Shown: positions 17,396 through 27,215 of the stretch, piece by piece
How the letters are laid out: the number at the start of each line of letters is the position of its first letter
Position numbering within the stretch: position 1 is the first letter of the stretch
Assembly: GCA_910584615.1 (NCBI GenBank)
Contig: CAJUAM010000007.1
Span: 36,939 to 100,938 of the forward strand
DNA: 64,000 nt
Direction of reading: 5' to 3'
Origin: an uncultured Dorea sp.
GTDB lineage: Bacteria; Bacillota; Clostridia; Lachnospirales; Lachnospiraceae
The notes under the pieces: model-generated
What the model was told of the DNA's origin: nothing
What the model saw: only the letters and a program-made list of their open reading frames with translations
The model's database searches: none
Made by a program: the position numbers and the translations under genes

Positions 17396-20300
17396 ATGCA
17401 GACAAAACATACACATACATTAAACACACCATTTTTAGGATTAGAATTGATTTTATTTTTTCTTATCCTGTGCGGTGCTGCTGTTCAGGTAGTACTTGGC
17501 CAAGACCATGTACTCTTTGTCCTCATCCGTCTGGTTTATGCCCCCGGCATGGTGTTTTTAGCTGGCATATATGTCTCACAGGGGAACTCTAACATCAGCT
17601 TTCTTTTAAAACACTCTGCTCTTTATGCCGGATTGTTCCTCTTTTTCGGACTATGCAATCAAGTTCTTTTAAATCATCAAAATCCTTTTCAGAGCTTCGT
17701 CCGTCTGATCACTATGCAGAGGATCCCCACACCTTCTGAGATGTTTTTTACTGCCGCCATCCTTTTTCTTTTCTCTGCATTGGCCGCGAAATACACTGAT
17801 CTCATTTATAAATGGATCCGTGTGCTGTTTATAGCAGGGATTCTTTCAGTTTTTGCTGCCTATTTTCCGTCGAATATATTCAGATACCCAATTATAGGTG
17901 TATTCACAGGGTGCAACATTTATGACAGTATCGCGCTGCTTCCCTATCTTATCTATTTTATTACCGGTATCTTTGCAGGGAAATTTTTTAAAGTATTCTC
18001 AAAATCTTTTTTTGTCGGAAGCACTCTTTTATCGTTTGCCTCCGGCGCGCTTATGTTCACTCCGTTAAAACCGGCAGCATTGATAACGATTGCCTTGCTT
18101 CCTGTATACGTACTCTATCTGTTTTCGGTACATTGTACTCCATACAGAAAGTTAACAGAATGGTTCCTTGCGGGAAGTTCTAGGGTTCTGTCCATTTTAA
18201 AAAACTGGTATCGGGATTTTATGACAAACAAACGCAAAGTCCTCCCGTTGTACTTTATAGTATACATTCTCATGTTCCTTATTACGGCAGGCTGTGTATT
18301 CTATGCTTTTATCGAATATGGCAACAGTATTGTATGGACCCACGATGCTATCTCGTATTATGTCCCAAGAATACACTATTTTACGAACTATGTGCATGAA
18401 TGTATCGCGCAGCTTTTAAAAGGTGACTTTAACTTTCCAGCCTACAGCTTCCGTATAGGTCTCGGCAATACGATTCCTTTAAGCTATGAACCGGTTTACT
18501 GGCTGTTTGCCTTGTTCAATCCTTCCCATGTAGAAGCTGCTTACAACATCATTACGCTGCTGCGCTTTTTTCTGGCCGGGCTGTCCGCCTCGGTCTTCTT
18601 CCTGTACTATAAAAAAGGGTATTTTGAAAGCCTTCTCGGAAGCTTAATGTATACTTTCTGCGGTTTCGCGATTTACGCAGGGGTACTCCACGCTCATTTT
18701 ATCGCGCCGATGATCTTCCTTCCGCTCCTTATCATTGCGACAGAAGAAATTTTCTGTAAGAAACGCTGGTATCTGTGTACGATCCTGGTTGCTGCCGCAT
18801 TGGCCGCCAACTATTATTTCATCTATATGAGCACCATTGCAATGGGGATCTATTATATCGGACGTTTTCTTTTTACAAAGGATAAGGAAAAGAAAACTTG
18901 GAAATATTTCTTTACGGCTACTGCAACCTTTGCCGGTTCTTATCTTCTGGGAGTTGTCATCGGAAATATCTCTTTATTTACTTCTTTTGCATCCTTTGTC
19001 AGCTCCGGACGTACAGGAGATTCCAGAATAGCGGCGGTATCTTTGTTCAGCTACAGTAATGCGTGGCCGGTACGCCTCCTTACTTATTTTATATCCGCGC
19101 CGGAGTCTCCGGGCTCATGGTTAAAGCTTGGATTTATTCCCCTTTCTTATATCGCAGTGGTGATCCTGCTCGTAAAAAGAGGGAATAAACTTTTAAAATT
19201 TTTCTTTTTGATCGGTATCTCCTTTTGTATTTTCCCGATCGCGGCATTTGTGTTAGGCGGATTCAGCACAGTGACCAACCGGTGGTGTTATATTTTTGCG
19301 CTTCTGGTTTCCTTTATTACGATCACAGCAGTTCCTGAACTCAGACGCCTTACCCGAAAAGAATTAAAGATTCTTTTTATAGCGCTTTTGCCCTATATAC
19401 TGATCATACTTATGAATCGTGATTACCGCAGGGAATATACGCTGGCGTCCCTCGTTATACTGCTGTGCAATTATGTGATCATCTTATGTATGAACAAAGA
19501 ACTGCATCTTGTCAGCATCCATTCCGCCAGAGCCGCATTAGTCGCTCTGTGCTGCGGTTCACTGGCATTAAACGCCTATTATCAGTATTTTGACGGAGCA
19601 CTTACTTCTGAGGCTTATTTTGCAAAACAGGGAAAAGTTCTGGACGATATTACAGATACGCCGATGAAAGTGCTGGATGATTATCCTGATGATAGTTTTT
19701 ACCGTGTATCTACCGGAGATATACCCTGGGAAAACATATGCTCTTCTCTCGTTATGGATTACAATAGTATTGCTACCTTTTCCAGCACGATCAGCGCTCC
19801 TATAATAGATTACAATGTTCAGATGGGCAACACAGCATGGAATCTCATACAGCTTCGCGGTTTCGACAACCGTACCTTTATGAATGCCCTTGCCTGTGTA
19901 AAATATTACGCACTGGATAAAGACGATTCGTCCTGCCTTCCATACGGATATGAAAAAATTCCGGATAAAAAGGACTCTAAGGAGCCTTACAGTATATACC
20001 AGAATAATCATGCTCTTCCTCTGGGCTATACCTATGACAGTGCTATAAGTGAAAGTGAGCTTGAAAAATACAGCGCCTTAGAACGTCAGGAACTGATGCT
20101 TCAGACTGCTGTACTAGAAGATGATTCAGAGTATATATCTCTTCCGGAACAATCTCTGGTATCAACTGCCAAAGAAGTTAAAATTACAGATTACAAGACA
20201 AAAAACATTGAAATAAACGGCAATACCGCCAAAATAACCGAACCTGAAGCTTCCATAACACTTAACTTTGACGGACTTGAAAACTCAGAAACTTATCTGG

Positions 20301-20893
20301 TTTTTGATGGGTTTTTAAATCCGCTTGAAAACAAATCTCAATGTACGGTCAATACGGAGATTACATGTGACGAATTTCAGGAAAACTTAACGTTCCGTTC
20401 TCAGAACCACACATACAGTACCGGTCAGGAAAGCCATCTGTTCAATCTGGGTTATCGTAAAGGAACAGCTGACAGCTGTACGATTACTTTTGGAAGAGTC
20501 GGGACCTTTACTATCGATTCCTTGAAAATATACTGCCAGCCTATGGACAACTATGCATCCTACATCGAAAAACTGTCAGAGAACAAACTGGAAAATATAC
20601 AAATGTCTTCTGATACGATTACAGGAAGTATTTCTGTTGATAAGAGCAAACTCCTTGCTTTAAGTATTCCTTACCAGAAGGGCTGGACTGCGTATGTGGA
20701 CGGAAAAGAAGTAAGCATCCAAAAAGTCAATCTCATGTACTCAGGCTTATTCCTTGAACCAGGAGATCATGATATTAAACTTGTATTCAAACGTCCGGGC
20801 ATAAAAGCCTCTCTGTGCCTGTCTGCCGCCGGGGTCATAATTTTTATCATAGCCTTGATTATCCGCCGCAGACGTATTAAAATGAAAAAGTAA
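17396..20893 (+). CDS. YfhO-family membrane glycosyltransferase with extra N-terminal membrane domain
   Basis: A 1165-residue polytopic membrane protein. From about residue 285 (RKVLPLYFIVYILMF...) it follows the YfhO family: many helices with a D-A-I-S-Y motif after the first, then an extracellular beta-rich region ending KGWTAYVDGKEV...PGDHDIKLVF and a last helix with a basic tail. YfhO proteins are GT-C enzymes thought to move sugars from polyprenyl phosphate onto teichoic acids. The first 280 residues are an added membrane domain of about eight helices, not standard for the family. The ATG at 17396 follows AAGGAG; an in-frame TTG upstream is less likely. First gene of a four-gene plus-strand unit. 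Confidence 0.87.
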   Translation: MQTKHTHTLNTPFLGLELILFFLILCGAAVQVVLGQDHVLFVLIRLVYAPGMVFLAGIYVSQGNSNISFLLKHSALYAGLFLFFGLCNQVLLNHQNPFQSFVRLITMQRIPTPSEMFFTAAILFLFSALAAKYTDLIYKWIRVLFIAGILSVFAAYFPSNIFRYPIIGVFTGCNIYDSIALLPYLIYFITGIFAGKFFKVFSKSFFVGSTLLSFASGALMFTPLKPAALITIALLPVYVLYLFSVHCTPYRKLTEWFLAGSSRVLSILKNWYRDFMTNKRKVLPLYFIVYILMFLITAGCVFYAFIEYGNSIVWTHDAISYYVPRIHYFTNYVHECIAQLLKGDFNFPAYSFRIGLGNTIPLSYEPVYWLFALFNPSHVEAAYNIITLLRFFLAGLSASVFFLYYKKGYFESLLGSLMYTFCGFAIYAGVLHAHFIAPMIFLPLLIIATEEIFCKKRWYLCTILVAAALAANYYFIYMSTIAMGIYYIGRFLFTKDKEKKTWKYFFTATATFAGSYLLGVVIGNISLFTSFASFVSSGRTGDSRIAAVSLFSYSNAWPVRLLTYFISAPESPGSWLKLGFIPLSYIAVVILLVKRGNKLLKFFFLIGISFCIFPIAAFVLGGFSTVTNRWCYIFALLVSFITITAVPELRRLTRKELKILFIALLPYILIILMNRDYRREYTLASLVILLCNYVIILCMNKELHLVSIHSARAALVALCCGSLALNAYYQYFDGALTSEAYFAKQGKVLDDITDTPMKVLDDYPDDSFYRVSTGDIPWENICSSLVMDYNSIATFSSTISAPIIDYNVQMGNTAWNLIQLRGFDNRTFMNALACVKYYALDKDDSSCLPYGYEKIPDKKDSKEPYSIYQNNHALPLGYTYDSAISESELEKYSALERQELMLQTAVLEDDSEYISLPEQSLVSTAKEVKITDYKTKNIEINGNTAKITEPEASITLNFDGLENSETYLVFDGFLNPLENKSQCTVNTEITCDEFQENLTFRSQNHTYSTGQESHLFNLGYRKGTADSCTITFGRVGTFTIDSLKIYCQPMDNYASYIEKLSENKLENIQMSSDTITGSISVDKSKLLALSIPYQKGWTAYVDGKEVSIQKVNLMYSGLFLEPGDHDIKLVFKRPGIKASLCLSAAGVIIFIIALIIRRRRIKMKK

Positions 20894-20913
20894 AAACATT
20901 AGGAGAGTTAAAT

Positions 20914-22041
20914 ATGATCAAATTTAATATTCCTCCCTGCACAGGAAAGGAAACTGAATATATCGCGCAAGCCATCGCAGATCACAAAATCTGCGGTGAC
21001 GGCAGATTTACGGAAAAATGTAATAAATGGATAGAAGGACACACCCGGACACAAAAAGCGCTCCTTACCACCTCCTGCACACATGCTACGGAGATGGCAG
21101 CGCTTCTATGTGATATCCAGCCGGGAGATGAGGTGATCATGCCCTCATACACATTTGTCTCTACTGCCAACGCTTTTGTCCTGCACGGCGCTTCTATCGT
21201 ATTTGTAGATATCCGTCCGGACACACTGAATATAGATGAGACTCTGATCGAAGCTGCCGTCACCCCAAGGACAAAAGCAATCGTCCCGGTCCACTACGCA
21301 GGGATTTCCTGCGAGATGGACAAGATCATGGAGATTGCCAAAAAATATAATTTAAAAGTCATCGAAGACGCAGCCCAGGGTGTCATGTCAGAATACAAAG
21401 GAAGACCTCTTGGCACTATCGGTGATTTCGGATGCTTTAGTTTCCATGAGACAAAAAACTACAGCTCAGGTGAAGGCGGGTGTCTTTTGATCCGAGATAA
21501 AGAAATGATTGAAAAAGCTGAGATCATCCGCGAAAAAGGGACGAACCGCAGCAAGTTCTTCCGCGGCCAGGTTGACAAATACACATGGGTATCGGCCGGC
21601 TCTTCCTATCTCCCAAGTGAACTGAACGCGGCATACCTGTATGCCCAGCTTGAACAGGCACAGATCATCTATGATGACCGTATGAGATCATGGGAATTGT
21701 ACTATAAGTATCTTTCCCCCCTTAAAGAAAAAGGAGCGCTTTCTCTTCCGGTTGTCCCGGACGGCTGTAAACATAATGCGCATATGTTTTACATAAAAGC
21801 AGCGGATCTAAAAGAACGCACTGCTTTGATCGAATATTTGAGAAAACTGGATATCTGTACCGTTTTTCATTATATTCCGCTGCATTCTGCTCCGGCAGGC
21901 AGCCAATATGGACGGTTTTGCGGAGAAGATATCTATACCACAAAAGAAAGCGAACGCCTCTTAAGACTTCCTATGTACTATGGTCTGAAGCAAGAAGACG
22001 TGCGCTTTGTATGCGAGAAGATAATAGAATTTTACCAATAA
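20914..22041 (+). CDS. rffA: dTDP-4-amino-4,6-dideoxygalactose transaminase (RffA/WecE type)
   Basis: A 375-residue DegT/DnrJ/EryC1 PLP aminotransferase. MPSYTFVSTANAFVL, VEDA-type IEDAAQGV and the PLP-lysine region CFSFHETKNYSSGEGG match RffA/WecE, which forms dTDP-Fuc4N from the 4-keto sugar. It lies 20 bases after the YfhO gene and ahead of a polyprenyl-phosphate glycosyltransferase. The product is therefore probably a 4-amino-sugar nucleotide for a lipid-linked donor. Exact sugar stereochemistry is inference. AGGAGAG precedes the ATG. Confidence 0.9.
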   Translation: MIKFNIPPCTGKETEYIAQAIADHKICGDGRFTEKCNKWIEGHTRTQKALLTTSCTHATEMAALLCDIQPGDEVIMPSYTFVSTANAFVLHGASIVFVDIRPDTLNIDETLIEAAVTPRTKAIVPVHYAGISCEMDKIMEIAKKYNLKVIEDAAQGVMSEYKGRPLGTIGDFGCFSFHETKNYSSGEGGCLLIRDKEMIEKAEIIREKGTNRSKFFRGQVDKYTWVSAGSSYLPSELNAAYLYAQLEQAQIIYDDRMRSWELYYKYLSPLKEKGALSLPVVPDGCKHNAHMFYIKAADLKERTALIEYLRKLDICTVFHYIPLHSAPAGSQYGRFCGEDIYTTKESERLLRLPMYYGLKQEDVRFVCEKIIEFYQ

Positions 22042-22063
22042 ATACAGGAGAATTAAAAACGAG

Positions 22064-23065
22064 ATGTTATATTCGATTATTATACCCTGCTATAATTCTT
22101 CCCAAACGATCCGGAAGGTTGTCGAGCTTACAATGCAGGAAATGGAACGTCAAAAAAGAACCCCCTATGAATTCGTACTGGTAGACGATTTTTCTCCTGA
22201 TAACGGAGCCACCGTACGGGAGCTAGAAGCAATTGCCAGTGACCATGACTGTGTAAAGGTCATAGAACTTGCCAAGAATTCCGGTCAGCACAATGCGGTG
22301 ATGGCAGGACTTAATTACGCCGAAGGGGGGGCAATGATCGCAATGGACGATGATATGCAAACCCATCCTTCCCAGCTTCCTGTTCTTTTTGAAGAATTTG
22401 ACAAAGGCTTTGATATTGTATATGGCTACTATCCACAGAAAAAACACAGTCCATTCCGTAACTTCGGAAGCTATATCAATTATCTGTCTGTGCGGATCCT
22501 CATCGGAAAACCAAAAGATATGAAAACCTCCAGCTTCTGGATCATACGCAGGTTCATCCGGGATTACGTGATCCAGTATAAGAGCCAGTACACACACTTA
22601 CAGGGTTTATTCCTGCGGACAACACGCAATATCAGCAGTGTTCCGGTAAAACATTTCGAACGGGAGGTAGGAACTTCTAATTATACTCTCAAAAAACTTG
22701 TAGGACTCTGGTCCAACATCATGGGATATTCTATTGTGCCATTGCGGCTTGCTACTTACTGCGGATATATCTTTTCCCTGTTAGGGATCTTAGGCGCCGC
22801 TTTCATCGTGATCCGGAAGCTTTTAGTCCCTTCCATGGCAATCGGCTGGCCCTCTATGATGGTTGCCATCTGTTTCTTTTCAGGAGTTAATCTCCTGTTC
22901 ATGGGACTCATCGGCGAATACTTAGGCAGGATGTTCCTCGGCATGAGCCGCTATCCGCAATTCGTTGTCCGTAAAGTATATACCAAAAAAACATCACACG
23001 GTACATGTCTTTTCTCAACTGACGGACTTTGTCCGTCAAAACATACTCAAAAGGAGGATTCTTAA
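22064..23065 (+). CDS. GT2 polyprenyl-phosphate glycosyltransferase (ArnC/DPM1-like)
   Basis: A 333-residue GT-A fold enzyme: SIIIPCYNSSQTIRKVV, the DDFSPD and MDDDMQTHP (DxD) motifs, then two C-terminal membrane helices (about 235-260 and 270-300). This layout matches ArnC, GtrB and dolichol-phosphate-mannose synthase types that load a sugar onto polyprenyl phosphate at the inner face of the membrane. The donor sugar is inferred to come from the preceding aminotransferase gene. It ends one base before the ATP-grasp gene, so the two are coupled. Confidence 0.9.
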   Translation: MLYSIIIPCYNSSQTIRKVVELTMQEMERQKRTPYEFVLVDDFSPDNGATVRELEAIASDHDCVKVIELAKNSGQHNAVMAGLNYAEGGAMIAMDDDMQTHPSQLPVLFEEFDKGFDIVYGYYPQKKHSPFRNFGSYINYLSVRILIGKPKDMKTSSFWIIRRFIRDYVIQYKSQYTHLQGLFLRTTRNISSVPVKHFEREVGTSNYTLKKLVGLWSNIMGYSIVPLRLATYCGYIFSLLGILGAAFIVIRKLLVPSMAIGWPSMMVAICFFSGVNLLFMGLIGEYLGRMFLGMSRYPQFVVRKVYTKKTSHGTCLFSTDGLCPSKHTQKEDS

Positions 23066-23066
23066 C

Positions 23067-24248
23067 ATGAAGAAAATTATGATTCTTGGTGCCGGTATCT
23101 ATCAGGTCCCGCTCATCAAAACTGCACGAAAACTTGGCATCTACTCGATCGTTGTCAGCATTCCAGGCAATTACCCCGGATTTGAACTGGCTGATAAAGT
23201 ATATTATGAGAATACAACAGATTATGATAAAATCCTTGAAATCGCTAAAAAAGAACAGATCGACGGCGTTGTAACTGCCGGTACAGATGTAGCCGTTATC
23301 ACCATTGGAAAAGTATGTGATGAATTAGGTCTTTGCGGCCTCTCCTTTGAAGCAGCTCAGATCGCCGCCAATAAACTTCTGATGAAATCAAAATACGAAG
23401 AGCACGGTGTCAGAACTGCCAAGTTCCGTGAGATTCCTCTTGATGAGCCAGATGTGTCTTCCCGCGTATCCGGCTTATGTTTCCCGCTTATTTTCAAATC
23501 CGTTGATTCCTCCGGAAGCCGCGGCATTGTAAGAGTTGATTCTGAGGCAGATTTTGACGCCGCGATCCAGAACGTAAAGGAAAATACAAGATCTGATTAC
23601 TATATCGTAGAAGAATTTATAGAAGGTGAAGAATTCGGCGCACAGGCGTTTGTATATCACGGGGAAGTTTCCTTCATCCTTCCCCACGGAGACTACGTAT
23701 TCAAAGGCGATACCGGAGTTCCTGTCGGACACTTCGCGCCTTATGAACTTGACAGCGCCGTTATCGAAGATGCAAGGCAGCAGCTGTCTGCCGCAATCTG
23801 TGCGATGGGACTTGACAACTGCGCCATCAACGCAGATTTTATCCTGAAAGACAATAAAACTTACGTACTTGAAATCGGCGGGCGCTCTGGCGCAACCTGT
23901 CTTGCTGAATTAGTATCCATCTACTATGGTTTTGATTATTATGAAAAGATACTAAGGTGTGCTTTAGGCGAAGACATTGCTTTCAACTGCGATTCCCATG
24001 CAGTTCCCAATGCAAGCATGCTGCTCATGAGTGAAAAAGACGGTGTGATCAATGAACAGACTGATAAAAATCCTGACAATCCAGATATTTATGATGTACA
24101 GTTTGACTACAAACCCGGTGACAGCGTTCATAAATTCCATGTAGGACCTCACCGTATCGGCCATGTCATCACAAAGGGTGTCTCCTTGAAGCAGGCAGTC
24201 GATACACTTCATGACGCTCTAAAAAACATCGAGATCAAAGTTGAATAG
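23067..24248 (+). CDS. ATP-grasp carboxylate-amine ligase
   Basis: A 393-residue ATP-grasp enzyme. N-terminal pre-ATP-grasp fold (KKIMILGAGIYQVPLIKTA); ATP lysines in FPLIFKSVDSSGSRGIVRV; YIVEEFIEGEEFG; metal-binding CAINADFILKDNKTYVLEIGGRSG. Such ligases join a carboxylate to an amine or thiol through an acyl-phosphate. In this operon the amino group of a 4-amino sugar is a plausible acceptor, but this is inference. AAGGAGG precedes the ATG at 23067; a longer in-frame start upstream lies inside the preceding gene and is not favoured. Confidence 0.88.
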   Translation: MKKIMILGAGIYQVPLIKTARKLGIYSIVVSIPGNYPGFELADKVYYENTTDYDKILEIAKKEQIDGVVTAGTDVAVITIGKVCDELGLCGLSFEAAQIAANKLLMKSKYEEHGVRTAKFREIPLDEPDVSSRVSGLCFPLIFKSVDSSGSRGIVRVDSEADFDAAIQNVKENTRSDYYIVEEFIEGEEFGAQAFVYHGEVSFILPHGDYVFKGDTGVPVGHFAPYELDSAVIEDARQQLSAAICAMGLDNCAINADFILKDNKTYVLEIGGRSGATCLAELVSIYYGFDYYEKILRCALGEDIAFNCDSHAVPNASMLLMSEKDGVINEQTDKNPDNPDIYDVQFDYKPGDSVHKFHVGPHRIGHVITKGVSLKQAVDTLHDALKNIEIKVE

Positions 24249-24265
24249 TCTCATGATCAGACCAT

Positions 24266-25696
24266 TTACTTTTTAAAATCTTTCACAACCTTTAAAAACT
24301 GCGGCAGGATCCATTTTGCCGCAAGGGCTGTTACAGCCAGAATAGCAGCATACCTTACGTACCACTGCAGCGCGAACAGTTCCATTGTCACAAGATTGAG
24401 AGCGAGATAGACAGCAGATACTATCACGCTCTTTTTTAATGAGACCACCCTTCTTCCGGTAATCTTCTTTTCCAGATACCCCTGCAATACTAAAAGGATC
24501 AAGTAACTAGCTGCCGTCGTATAAGCAGCTGCCATATACCCGAACCGGATAATGCACACATAATTCAGTATCACATTGATCACCATCGTTACGATCGTTC
24601 CAACCGCCACACAGGCAGTTTTTTTATGATAATTCTGGATTGCCGTATAGATATAGCTGTAAAACCGAAGAAGCGTCCCTGTCACCATAGGCGCGATCAA
24701 AAATATTGCCATACGGTACTCTTTAGAACCAAGCACCGCCACAATCTCCGGTGAGAGCGCCACCAAAAACCAGGACATGATCCCAAAGCCGTGCATAAGG
24801 ATTGTCCACGGTCTCTCGATATCTTTTGCCTCTCCCTGTGAAATCTTTTCATACATCCATGGCAGAAAGGCATTCCACACTGAATCTTCTACAATCCATA
24901 TGATAAAAGAAACCGTCGTCCCAAGTGCGAAGATACCCGTATAATCATACCCTGCCAAAAACTGGATCATAATCTTGTCCGCCTGGTTCATGATCTGTAT
25001 AGAAAGCGCCTCCGGAATCAGCGGCAGACTGTATTTCAACGCATATTTCCAGTATTCCGTCTGAATAAACTTTCCGCCCTGCTTCCATAAAAGGACTGCC
25101 ACGATCAGACCACCGATCACCTGCGGAACATAAAACCCCCATACACGAAGTTCTACAAGACTGTCAAGATACCCGTTTATACGTCCCCAGTAAATAAGCA
25201 GGATAGATAATACCGTTGCCGGAACGATCGTCACTGTCGTAATAAGGATACTCGCCTTATACCGCATCATCTGCTTCTCACGCCGCTGCATGAACAGTAT
25301 ACTCGTATATCCGAATACATATAAAAACGCCATGATAAACATCATATCCGTCATACCCCAGAACTTCTGAAGCTGGGGTTTAAACAGCATGCTCAGTCCA
25401 AAAAAGCCCAGGATAGAACAATAAGAAAGCGCCTGGACACTGGACACATATTCGTTATATTTCTCTCCCATATCGTATTTTGCCCGGTCTACGCTCCGAA
25501 AAAGACTCAATGACATCACCGGCACCATGATAAGGAGCCATGATTCATAGATCCTGATCTCACCATACTGCGCTCTTGATAACAGACGCGTATAGACCGG
25601 TGTTGTAAGAAACGTGATCCCCCGTATAAAAAGCTGTCCTATGATATAAAAAACCCCTGCTTTGAGCGCAAGTCTGTTTAACTTATTATCCTGCAT
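24266..25696 (-). CDS. Wzx-like polysaccharide flippase (MATE/MOP superfamily)
   Basis: A 476-residue membrane protein with about 12-14 helices. It starts NRLALKAGVFYIIGQLF and has RGITFLTTPVYTRLLSRAQYGEI, typical of oligosaccharide flippases of the polysaccharide synthase family. Members move lipid-linked saccharides across the membrane. It is convergent with the four-gene plus-strand unit (17-base gap) and divergent from the CapK-like gene. The ATG at 25696 is chosen because AGAGGAAAG lies before it; an upstream GTG in frame is weaker. Confidence 0.88.
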   Translation of the reverse strand: MQDNKLNRLALKAGVFYIIGQLFIRGITFLTTPVYTRLLSRAQYGEIRIYESWLLIMVPVMSLSLFRSVDRAKYDMGEKYNEYVSSVQALSYCSILGFFGLSMLFKPQLQKFWGMTDMMFIMAFLYVFGYTSILFMQRREKQMMRYKASILITTVTIVPATVLSILLIYWGRINGYLDSLVELRVWGFYVPQVIGGLIVAVLLWKQGGKFIQTEYWKYALKYSLPLIPEALSIQIMNQADKIMIQFLAGYDYTGIFALGTTVSFIIWIVEDSVWNAFLPWMYEKISQGEAKDIERPWTILMHGFGIMSWFLVALSPEIVAVLGSKEYRMAIFLIAPMVTGTLLRFYSYIYTAIQNYHKKTACVAVGTIVTMVINVILNYVCIIRFGYMAAAYTTAASYLILLVLQGYLEKKITGRRVVSLKKSVIVSAVYLALNLVTMELFALQWYVRYAAILAVTALAAKWILPQFLKVVKDFKK

Positions 25697-25798
25697 ATTC
25701 TTTCCTCTGATAAAAACCTGGACATCCACCCAGTCCTTTGAATATTTTTATGTTAATACACTAACACAAAAACGATTCTTTCGCAAGATACGCATATC

Positions 25799-25827
25799 TT
25801 GAGTTTCTCATGCAATTATGTTAGAAT
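25799..25827 (+). promoter_or_regulatory. Promoter of the CapK-like gene
   Basis: TTGAGT (25799-25804), 17 bases, TAGAAT (25822-25827), about 45 bases before the start codon. Confidence 0.65.
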
Positions 25828-25877
25828 TGAATACGCAGTTATTTTTCAGCATTTTGAAACCAAAGGAGAATTTATAG

Positions 25878-27200
25878 ATGGCATTCGTAATTGAAAAAAA
25901 ACTTAAAAATATTATGACTTTTTATTATCTGATGAAACTCGATAAGAAAGTTCCTACTGACCGCCGATTTATCCGCAAGCGTCAATGCAGAAAGGTTCAT
26001 GAACTGATGAAGCGTGCTTACCAGATCCCTTTCTACCGCAAGCGCTTCAAGGAGAATCATCTTACTCCTGATGATTTTCACACTCCAGAAGATCTTGCTA
26101 AATTCCCGATCACCACACGGGCTGACCTTCGTCTCTGGATGCAGGAAGAATATGAAAAACACCCCAGGATGCATGATCGCTGGACAATCCTATCTACCAG
26201 CGGCTCTTCCGGTGTGCCATTGAAATTCATCCAGACACAGCGCGAATCTGCCTGCGTAGATGCCAACTGGATCCGGGTTCTGATGTATGCAGGCTATCAC
26301 CCTCTGCGCGGAAAGCTTTTTTCTTTTGTCACAAGTCATAAAAAGATCGATCCAAAGAAAGGAGATTCCATTATCCAGAAATTCGGGCTTATGAGGCGTA
26401 AGGTTGTTTCGGAAGACAACTGTGTCGGAGATGGTATCCGTGACATTATCAATGATCTGAACGAGTACAAACCGGATGTCTTATGTTTTCGCCGGAACTG
26501 TCTTGTCCGTATGGCGCTTTACGCAAAACGTCATAATCTCAAGATCCACCAGCCAAAGCTCTACACTCCTGTAAGTGAGATGGTTGACGATATGACAAGA
26601 AAGATTCTTACGGAAGCCTTTGGAGAGGGGCTGTTCGATGCTTATGGAAGCTCCGAAACCGGCAGTTGTGTTGTCCAATTGCCCGGCGAAAAGCTCTACT
26701 ATATCAATAGCGACACTCATGTAGTCAATATTTACGATGAAGACAATCATCTTACCGACGATGGACGCGTTATTGTTACGACATTGTTTAAAAAGGATTT
26801 CCCATTCATCAATTATGAAATCGGTGACCGGGCAACTTCCGTAACATTAGAAGGTGTGCGCTATATCACATCTATTCAGGGAAGGGTCAATGATCTTGTA
26901 AAACATGAAAAAAGTGCTGAAACTTCTGCCCTCTATCTGATGAAGATTCCCAACGGCATTGTAGGAATCGCACAGTTCCGTTTTATTCAGGAAACTTATC
27001 ATGATATGCGTATACAACTTGTAAAAGACCCGAATAATAACACTAACACAAAAGAAATGATTGAGAACTTTTTTCACAAAAAAATGTCGGAACTGTTTCA
27101 GGATGAATTTGCTTTGCACTTTGAATGGCTGGATGTTATTCCGCCCGACAAAAACGGAAAAATGCGCTGCTTTGCATGCGAGATAAAAGACGAATCTTAA
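25878..27200 (+). CDS. CapK/PaaK-like AMP-forming ligase
   Basis: A 440-residue relative of phenylacetate-CoA ligase. The ATP loop STSGSSGVPLKF and the DAYGSSETGSCV motif mark the adenylate-forming superfamily, and EIGDRAT carries the conserved Asp. CapK-type proteins of this kind lie in capsule and cell-wall clusters; their substrates are mostly unknown. AAAGGAG precedes the ATG. It is followed 15 bases later by a PanE-like reductase. Function in modifying a surface glycopolymer is inferred from context only. Confidence 0.85.
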   Translation: MAFVIEKKLKNIMTFYYLMKLDKKVPTDRRFIRKRQCRKVHELMKRAYQIPFYRKRFKENHLTPDDFHTPEDLAKFPITTRADLRLWMQEEYEKHPRMHDRWTILSTSGSSGVPLKFIQTQRESACVDANWIRVLMYAGYHPLRGKLFSFVTSHKKIDPKKGDSIIQKFGLMRRKVVSEDNCVGDGIRDIINDLNEYKPDVLCFRRNCLVRMALYAKRHNLKIHQPKLYTPVSEMVDDMTRKILTEAFGEGLFDAYGSSETGSCVVQLPGEKLYYINSDTHVVNIYDEDNHLTDDGRVIVTTLFKKDFPFINYEIGDRATSVTLEGVRYITSIQGRVNDLVKHEKSAETSALYLMKIPNGIVGIAQFRFIQETYHDMRIQLVKDPNNNTNTKEMIENFFHKKMSELFQDEFALHFEWLDVIPPDKNGKMRCFACEIKDES

Positions 27201-27215
27201 TAAAGGGGAATGATT

